A stretch of 64,000 nt of DNA from Nitrosospira multiformis (lineage in GTDB: Bacteria > Pseudomonadota > Gammaproteobacteria > Burkholderiales > Nitrosomonadaceae), in contig NZ_FOHI01000008.1 in NCBI RefSeq assembly GCF_900111585.1, forward strand, positions 1 to 64,000, written 5' to 3'. The first letter of the stretch is position 1, and each line of letters begins with the position of its first letter. Shown in pieces: positions 58,605 through 64,000 of this stretch. The position numbers were made by a program, and so were the translations under genes. The notes under the pieces are model-generated. The model saw only the letters and a list, made by a program, of their open reading frames with translations. It did no database searches and had not been told where the DNA came from.

Positions 58605-59286
58605 GATCGAAACACCATTTTTCGCCTCGTTCCATATAGTTTACCAATTCTTTCAATCTTTGACTAAATTCCTTGCGAGGGACTTCACGCGCGCCGAGGG
58701 ACGCAAGATGGGCGGTTTTCATCTGGCAATCGATCATTTCAAATCCCCATCGCTCCAGTTGCCGCACCAGATGCACAAATGCAATTTTGGAAGCATCGGA
58801 AACGCGTGAGAACATGGACTCACCGAAGAATACTCGTCCCAGCGCAACTCCATATAGTCCTCCTACCAATTTGCCGTCCATCCAGGTTTCCACGGAATGG
58901 GCGAAGCCCATTTCATGCAACACGCTATAGGCGAAAATCATTTCATCCTGTATCCAGGTTCCGCAACCGTCTCGCCGCGGTGCAGCACAGGCCTGCATGA
59001 CCTGGGTGAAATTCCTGTCGGTACGGATTTCATAATTACCCTTTCGCAGCGATTTTTGCAGCGAACGAGATACTTTAAGCTCCCCCGGAAACAGCACCAT
59101 CCGCGGATCGGGACTCCACCACAGAAGGGGATCGCCATCGTTGAACCATGGAAAAATTCCCTGGCTGTATGCCTCGATAAGCCGACGCGGCGAGAGATCG
59201 CCTCCTACTGCCAGCAGGCCATTGGGCTGAATGAGCGCGGTGTGCAGGGGAGGGAAAGGTGAATCAGACGAGAGCCAGGGAATCAT
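58588..59286 (-). CDS. aat: Leucyl/phenylalanyl-tRNA-protein transferase
   Basis: A 232-residue Aat, which adds Leu or Phe to N-terminal Lys/Arg residues of proteins for the N-degron pathway. The family signature is [20 protein letters not shown] followed by [20 protein letters not shown] start at the ATG at 59286, giving the usual MIPWLS opening; an earlier frame to 59355 only runs into the queC end. It is coupled to bpt downstream and follows queC by 37 bp. Confidence 0.94.
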   Translation of the reverse strand: MIPWLSSDSPFPPLHTALIQPNGLLAVGGDLSPRRLIEAYSQGIFPWFNDGDPLLWWSPDPRMVLFPGELKVSRSLQKSLRKGNYEIRTDRNFTQVMQACAAPRRDGCGTWIQDEMIFAYSVLHEMGFAHSVETWMDGKLVGGLYGVALGRVFFGESMFSRVSDASKIAFVHLVRQLERWGFEMIDCQMKTAHLASLGAREVPRKEFSQRLKELVNYMERGEKWCFDHEQVE

Positions 59287-59323
59287 GAAACAAGCAAGGT
59301 GTTGAATACCTTCTGTTTGAGTA

Positions 59324-60022
59324 TCAGGGAGCAGTCGCCCGCTGGAAACCTGCATGATAACGCGTTACGTCAGGGACATTCGCCGATTCAAAGCCCGCCC
59401 GTCGCAACCGGCAGGAATCACATACGCCGCAAGCCAGTCCGGCATCGTCCGCCTGATAGCAGGAGACGGTCATACTGTAGTCAACGTCCAGCAAGCATCC
59501 CCTCTTTATGATCTCCGCCTTCGATAAGTTCATGAGAGGCGCGTGAATAGTGAAGCGCGCCCCTTCAGTCCCGGCTTTTGTCGCGATGTTCGCCATCGTC
59601 TCAAAGGCTTCGATATATTCAGGGCGGCAATCGGGGTAGCCAGAATAGTCAATTGCGTTAACCCCGATGAAAATATCCCCGCTCCCCAGCACTTCGGCCC
59701 AGGCCAGGGCAAGGGAAAGCATGATGGTATTACGCGCGGGTACGTAAGTGCTGGGGATGCCGGGCGTAACCCCACCCGTTGGAATTTCACGCTCTTTGTC
59801 GATAAGCGCGGAGCCCCCAAATGTGGAAAGATCCAATTGAATGACTTTATGGGCGGCGGCACCCAAGGAGTGGGCAAGATTTTTTGCCGCTGCGAGCTCC
59901 GCGCCGTGGCGTTGGCCGTAGCTCACACTCAAGGCATAACACTCATATCCTTGCTGGCGAGCGATAGCAAGGACGGTGGCCGAGTCCAGACCCCCTGACA
60001 GCAGCACGACTCCCTTAACCAT
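59324..60022 (-). CDS. queC: 7-cyano-7-deazaguanine synthase QueC
   Basis: A 232-residue enzyme that converts 7-carboxy-7-deazaguanine to preQ0 for queuosine synthesis. The ATP PP-loop [15 protein letters not shown] opens the protein, and the zinc site is C-x8-C-x2-C-x2-C near the end ([17 protein letters not shown]). It follows queE by 54 bp. Linkage of queE and queC to the tol-pal genes is common in proteobacteria. Confidence 0.95.
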   Translation of the reverse strand: MVKGVVLLSGGLDSATVLAIARQQGYECYALSVSYGQRHGAELAAAKNLAHSLGAAAHKVIQLDLSTFGGSALIDKEREIPTGGVTPGIPSTYVPARNTIMLSLALAWAEVLGSGDIFIGVNAIDYSGYPDCRPEYIEAFETMANIATKAGTEGARFTIHAPLMNLSKAEIIKRGCLLDVDYSMTVSCYQADDAGLACGVCDSCRLRRAGFESANVPDVTRYHAGFQRATAP

Positions 60023-60076
60023 AAAGTTGTAAAAAACGAGTCACGACGCAGTCTATTTTACCCCGTTTAGTACCTG

Positions 60077-60781
60077 TTATCGTCCCGGCCCTTCCCCCCA
60101 CAGCAATTTGTGCAACTGAACCTGCATGCGTACGGGCAACCGATCCCGTAAGATCCATTCCGCAAGGACAATCGGGTCCAGTTCGCCATGGACGGGAGAA
60201 AACAATACAGGATAAGTACGGTCCAACCGATGCTTACCCATCATCTCGACCGCCCACCGGTAATCGCCTTCGTCACAGAGCACAAACTTTACCTCGTCAT
60301 GGCTTGTAAGGTACTGAATGTTGCTCCAGAGATTTTTTTCCGCCTCTCCGGAACCGGGTGTTTTGAGGTCCAGGATTCTGGACACGCGCTCATCCACTTT
60401 GGATATATCCAGGGCACCACTGGTTTCCAGCGATACCGAATAACCCGCATCACACAGCAACCGAAGCAAAGTCAAGCACTCTTTTTGAGCCAGAGGCTCG
60501 CCCCCTGTTACGGTAACATGATGCGCCCCGTGCCTTGCCACCTCCAACAGAATAGTGGCAAGGGAGATGCGCTCGCCCTCATGGAATGCATAAGCAGTAT
60601 CACAGTAGCCGCAACGCAGGGGACAACCGGTGAGCCGGACGAAAACAGTCGGCAGTCCTACACGACTGGTTTCTCCCTGCAGGGATAGAAAAATCTCGTT
60701 GACCCGCAGGCTTGCCGCTTCCGCGGAAGATGGAATCTTCCTGGACAGATGTGGGAAATCCGGAGACAGGGTCTGAACCAT
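60077..60781 (-). CDS. queE: 7-carboxy-7-deazaguanine synthase QueE
   Basis: A 234-residue radical SAM enzyme in queuosine synthesis. It has the opening VNEIFLSLQGETSRVGLPTV, the iron-sulfur motif TGCPLRCGYCDTAY (C-x3-C-x2-C) and a VTVTGGEPLAQ segment. It turns carboxytetrahydropterin into the deazapurine core. I use the ATG at 60781; a GTG at 60823 would add 14 residues, and neither has a clear ribosome-binding site. It follows cpoB closely. Confidence 0.93.
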   Translation of the reverse strand: MVQTLSPDFPHLSRKIPSSAEAASLRVNEIFLSLQGETSRVGLPTVFVRLTGCPLRCGYCDTAYAFHEGERISLATILLEVARHGAHHVTVTGGEPLAQKECLTLLRLLCDAGYSVSLETSGALDISKVDERVSRILDLKTPGSGEAEKNLWSNIQYLTSHDEVKFVLCDEGDYRWAVEMMGKHRLDRTYPVLFSPVHGELDPIVLAEWILRDRLPVRMQVQLHKLLWGEGPGR

Positions 60782-60829
60782 ATATACAGGACGGAAGTCG
60801 GCAGGAAAATGTCCTGCCGGCACACACCG

Positions 60830-61732
60830 CTATTTGATACTGGTTAACCGCCGTTTGGCTTTGTCTGCTGCGTCGCTGCCGGGATATTTGACGATGACGC
60901 TTTCCAGAGTTGTCCGGGCGGCATCTTTTTTATTCAACTCCAACTGGCTGCTGGCTATGTTGAGCATCGCATCCGGTACTTTGGAACTGTCCGGGTAGAT
61001 TTTGATCAGCGTTTCCTGTGCGGCAACAGCATTCTTGAACTCGCGCAATGCATAAAAGGAATTTCCGATCCAGTAGTGGGCGCTGGCAGCAAAACTTGAT
61101 TCGGGATAAGACCTGAGAAAACTGTTGAAACTGGATATGGCTTCCTTGTACTTGCCTGTCTTGAACAGATCGTATCCGCTCTCATAGGCGCGGCCATCGG
61201 AGCCATCGGCGACAGGATTCCTGTTGGCAGGCGTACCGTATTCGGACGAAACGGCAGGGGCAGCAGCGGACGCAGTTGCTTTCACTCCCTGACTGGAATT
61301 CGGAGCTGCGTTGGAATCAATGGCGGAGCTGGATGCAGCGGGGGAGGATACTCCCGACCTGGGCGCGGTCATCCCATCGGCTCCTTCCGCCTGCTCCAAC
61401 CGCCTGAGCCGGTTATCGAGATCAACGTAGAAATCCCGCTGCCGCTTCTGCGCCAGTTCATTTTCATTGACCAGCACTTCTATCTGGCCCTGTAATCTGT
61501 TCATATCGAGCCGCAGGCTTTCTATCTGGTTGTGAAGTTCCAGTAATGGCCGGCTACCGAGATCTTCTTCGAGCCTGCTAACACGAGATTCCAACGTTTG
61601 TCCCTGATTCCTCAGTTCGCCCATCGCCTGCTGTGCGACCATGCGGCGCGGCGCCCTGTCATCATCGAAGGTTCTCGCATGAACCGAACCACAGACAATC
61701 AGAACCGACAGCAGGAAAGTGCGCTGGAGCAT
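60830..61732 (-). CDS. cpoB: Tol-Pal accessory protein CpoB (YbgF)
   Basis: A 300-residue periplasmic protein with signal peptide (about 1-19), an N-terminal coiled coil (about 35-110), a low-complexity Ser/Ala/Pro linker (about 115-165) and C-terminal TPR repeats (AYESGYDLFKTGKYKEAISS; FKNAVAAQETLIKIYPDSSK). It trimerises through the coiled coil and links cell-wall synthesis with outer-membrane constriction. It follows pal by 2 bp. Confidence 0.92.
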   Translation of the reverse strand: MLQRTFLLSVLIVCGSVHARTFDDDRAPRRMVAQQAMGELRNQGQTLESRVSRLEEDLGSRPLLELHNQIESLRLDMNRLQGQIEVLVNENELAQKRQRDFYVDLDNRLRRLEQAEGADGMTAPRSGVSSPAASSSAIDSNAAPNSSQGVKATASAAAPAVSSEYGTPANRNPVADGSDGRAYESGYDLFKTGKYKEAISSFNSFLRSYPESSFAASAHYWIGNSFYALREFKNAVAAQETLIKIYPDSSKVPDAMLNIASSQLELNKKDAARTTLESVIVKYPGSDAADKAKRRLTSIK

Positions 61733-61734
61733 GG

Positions 61735-62262
61735 TTATTCACCCTGATAACGGATATCCACGCGGCGATTTTCAGCCCATGCAGCCTCGTCATGGCCCAT
61801 TGCATGGGGTTTTTCCTCGCCGAGGCTCACGGCTTCAATCTGCCCCTCCTGGGCACCTGATAGCGTCATTGCATACTTGACCGCGTCCGCGCGGCGCTGA
61901 CCCAACGCCAGGTTATACTCGCGGCTCCCGCGCTCGTCCGTGTGTCCCTGCAGCAACACCCTGGCATTGGGATGCTCACGCAGATACTTCGCATGTGCCG
62001 CGACCAGAGATCTGAATTCATCCTTTACTACATAGCTGTCGAAATCGAAATAAATGCTGCGCTTGGAAAGAATGCTATTCGGATCGGTAAGCGGATTGAG
62101 GGTTGGGGATGTGTAATCCTCAGCCTGCATGCCCTCCCTTTGCGTGGCAGCAGCATCCCTGGATCGATCCCTATCTTCCATATCCGCGTCGCCGGGTTGC
62201 TTTGTCTGGCTGGCGCATGCCGTCAACAGGCTGATCAATAACACGCCCAAAACTTTTTTCAT
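61735..62262 (-). CDS. pal: Peptidoglycan-associated lipoprotein Pal
   Basis: A 175-residue lipoprotein: the lipobox LLTACASQ puts the lipidated Cys at about residue 16. A linker is followed by the OmpA-like peptidoglycan-binding domain (about 65-170) with YFDFDSYVVKDEF and LLQGHTDERGSREYNLALGQ. It anchors the outer membrane to the cell wall and partners TolB. Order tolB-pal-cpoB is conserved. Confidence 0.95.
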   Translation of the reverse strand: MKKVLGVLLISLLTACASQTKQPGDADMEDRDRSRDAAATQREGMQAEDYTSPTLNPLTDPNSILSKRSIYFDFDSYVVKDEFRSLVAAHAKYLREHPNARVLLQGHTDERGSREYNLALGQRRADAVKYAMTLSGAQEGQIEAVSLGEEKPHAMGHDEAAWAENRRVDIRYQGE

Positions 62263-62300
62263 TTCTATTCCCTTTTAGGTTAGCCAAAAATACACTGGAA

Positions 62301-63626
62301 TTACTGCAGACGCCTTAGCGGACCCCACGCCGGTTCTCTTATATCACCCGTCTGCGTTGAAAGCTGTTGTCGCGTTCTCCCGTCACTCGAAACCGCGGAT
62401 AATATACCATGACCTCGTATTTCAGTTGCATAAAGAACCATTCTGCCGTTAGGGGCAAAGCTTGGCGATTCGTCGAATTTCGAATCCGTGAGCAACCGCA
62501 CCTGGCCGGTCGTAAAGTCCTGAATCGCGACGTTGAATCTATCGCCGCCGCGATGGATAAAAGTAAAACCTTTTCCATCAGGACTGTAACGCGGGCTCAC
62601 GTTGTAGCTTCCTTCGAAAGTAAGACGTTCCGCAACCTTGGATACGCCTCCTGTGACAGGCATCCGATAAATTTGAGGGCTGCCTCCACGGTCAGAGGTG
62701 AAAATGATATAACGGCCGTCCGGCGAAAAACTTGGCTCGGTATCGATGCCGGAACTTTGAGTAAGGCGCTGGAGTCCTCCGCCATCGGAGTTGATCAGAA
62801 AGATTTGCGACCCACCCATTACAGATAGCACAACCGCAAGCTTCTTACCATCGGGGGACCATGCCGGCGCACTATTGCTTCCCCTGAAATTTGCGACCGC
62901 CTTGCGTGTCCGGGTCGCAAGGGTCTGAACGTAAACCACCGGCTTCTTGTTCTCGAAAGATACATATGCAAGCCGGGTGCCGTCCGGGGACCAGGACGGC
63001 GATATGATCGGCTCCGTATATTCGATGACTGGCTGGGCATTGAACCCGTCCGCATCTGCCACCTGGAGGGAGTATTTCTTTCCCTGTTTGATCACGTAGG
63101 CAATGCGAGTGCTGAACACGCCGACGTCACCGGTCAGCTTTTCGTAGATCATGTCGGCAATGCGGTGGGCGGCAGCGCGCAGCTGCTCCGGTGGCACTGT
63201 CTCGACATAACTTCCCAATTCTGCCTGCCTTGCCACATCCAGCAACCGCACGCGGATCGATATCTGTCCTCCGGAGACGGGTATCGCGGTACCAATGGCG
63301 AGCGCGCTTGCACCCCGATTGATCCAATCCGGGAACGAAACCTCGACCGGTTCATGCGGTCGCAGTCCCCCGGTATCGACCAGCTTAAATAATCCTGTAC
63401 GTTGCAGATCCGCCGAAATGACGGGTGTAAGGCTTTGCGCACCCAGTCTCTCCTCTCCCGAAAGGGGAACTATCGCGACAGGAATCTGGTTGGCGCCTCC
63501 ACCGAAAATTTCGATGTTGAGAGCGGCCTGCACTGGCGAGCAGACCAGCCACAAAAAGAACAAAACGGCAGCATAGCCGGAAAGTTTATGCGAGCAGGAC
63601 GGCATGGGCAGCATAGCAATGACCAT
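62301..63626 (-). CDS. tolB: Tol-Pal translocation protein TolB
   Basis: A 441-residue periplasmic protein: signal peptide (about 10-34), an N-terminal alpha/beta domain, and a six-bladed beta-propeller with repeated ISPSWSPDGTRLAYVS-type blades (five SPDG-like repeats visible). It connects TolA in the inner membrane with Pal. The start may be one of two nearby ATGs (63626 or 63614). It is preceded by tolA 31 bp away. Confidence 0.95.
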   Translation of the reverse strand: MVIAMLPMPSCSHKLSGYAAVLFFLWLVCSPVQAALNIEIFGGGANQIPVAIVPLSGEERLGAQSLTPVISADLQRTGLFKLVDTGGLRPHEPVEVSFPDWINRGASALAIGTAIPVSGGQISIRVRLLDVARQAELGSYVETVPPEQLRAAAHRIADMIYEKLTGDVGVFSTRIAYVIKQGKKYSLQVADADGFNAQPVIEYTEPIISPSWSPDGTRLAYVSFENKKPVVYVQTLATRTRKAVANFRGSNSAPAWSPDGKKLAVVLSVMGGSQIFLINSDGGGLQRLTQSSGIDTEPSFSPDGRYIIFTSDRGGSPQIYRMPVTGGVSKVAERLTFEGSYNVSPRYSPDGKGFTFIHRGGDRFNVAIQDFTTGQVRLLTDSKFDESPSFAPNGRMVLYATEIRGHGILSAVSSDGRTRQQLSTQTGDIREPAWGPLRRLQ

Positions 63627-63657
63627 AAGTTAATTTCGAAACAATAGATTATACCAG

Positions 63658-64000
63658 TCATTCAAGGTAATGCACCTTGACACTCAAGTTGCGGAACTTC
63701 GGAAAAAGCGCGGGATCGGGCGGCAGCGGCAGCGGCTTGGACAAAGCAATAGCCCGCTCTACCGCACTATCGAAAGCGGTGAATCCACTGCTCTTGCGCA
63801 GCCTGACATCGAGGATATCACCCCCCGGAAGCACAGTAACATCGAACTCGACAACCGGATTTCCAGGCAGATCCTGCGGCATTACGATATTCCTTCTTAT
63901 CTTGGCCAGGATTCTCGCTTTATATTCGTCAATCTCCTTCGCCAGTCGCGCTTGCGCTGCCGCCTCAGCCTGAAGCCTGTCGCGTTCTTCCTGTTCGCGC
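63658..64000 (-). CDS. tolA: C-terminal part of TolA, cut by the right window edge
   Basis: The frame is open from the right edge down to the stop at 63658. It begins in a charged, Glu/Arg/Ala-rich helix (EQEERDRLQAEAAAQARLAK), the TolA stalk, and ends with the TonB/TolA C-terminal fold (VVEFDVTVLPGGDILDVRLR and SGFTAFDSAVERAIALSK). The inner-membrane anchor lies outside the window. TolA transmits proton-motive force to TolB/Pal. Gene order with tolB-pal confirms the call. Confidence 0.9.
   Translation of the reverse strand, partial: REQEERDRLQAEAAAQARLAKEIDEYKARILAKIRRNIVMPQDLPGNPVVEFDVTVLPGGDILDVRLRKSSGFTAFDSAVERAIALSKPLPLPPDPALFPKFRNLSVKVHYLE

Overview
The window looks like part of a chromosome from a betaproteobacterial ammonia oxidiser of the Nitrosospira/Nitrosomonas group. 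This is inferred from gene content, not from a database search. Supporting markers are the norS-norY-senC-orf1 operon (the sNOR heme-copper cluster known from ammonia oxidisers) with a nitrite-type FNT channel, several small c-type cytochromes, a PrsK/PrsR (PEP-CTERM/exosortase-type) EPS locus, and gene orders typical of betaproteobacteria (hemCDXY, aat-bpt, tolAB-pal-cpoB-queE-queC). I saw no rRNA, tRNA or CRISPR.

Layout. 1-4.5 kb: start of an exported protein at the left edge, then the sNOR operon read leftward (norS, norY, senC, orf1, nirC). 4.5-5.7 kb: gene-poor, with the decayed end of a flavoprotein disulfide reductase. 5.7-15.5 kb: a leftward EPS/exosortase-associated operon (sugar transferase, prsK, prsR, acyl-CoA ligase, PLP decarboxylase, glutamine amidotransferase). 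16-18.5 kb: a trypsin-like protease with two unusual response regulators and a DUF2024 protein. 18.7-25.4 kb: a phosphate-type porin behind a four-heptamer Pho box, a large AsmA-like DUF748 protein, a DUF2784 protein and a TauE-type exporter. 25.5-30.6 kb: tlpA, dsbD, cutA, an epimerase and a ferredoxin reductase. 30.6-39 kb: hemCDXY (all joined by 4-bp overlaps), ppc and miaB. 39-47.8 kb: an island that separates miaB from phoH-ybeY-corC. It holds an IS3 transposase relic, a membrane patatin, a shattered hydrolase-like pseudogene, a hybrid kinase with its diguanylate cyclase, and a 336-bp MITE-like element. 47.8-64 kb: phoH, ybeY, corC, ppa, an ABC-F ATPase, two cytochromes c, nth, rnfB, pyrD, a TPR protein, bpt, aat, queC, queE, and the Tol-Pal operon running off the right edge.

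How parts work together. The sNOR operon pairs a putative NO reductase with its copper chaperone and a nitrite/formate channel, a plausible nitrogen-oxide handling unit. PrsK/PrsR would tune EPS and exported-protein genes. The Pho box suggests phosphate-starvation control of the porin. DsbD, TlpA and SenC supply thiol and copper chemistry for cytochromes. The most unusual items are the island between miaB and phoH, a small repeat family with IS903-like termini present at three loci, a patatin with a transmembrane hairpin inside its catalytic domain, and a receiver protein that lacks both its phospho-acceptor Asp and an output domain.
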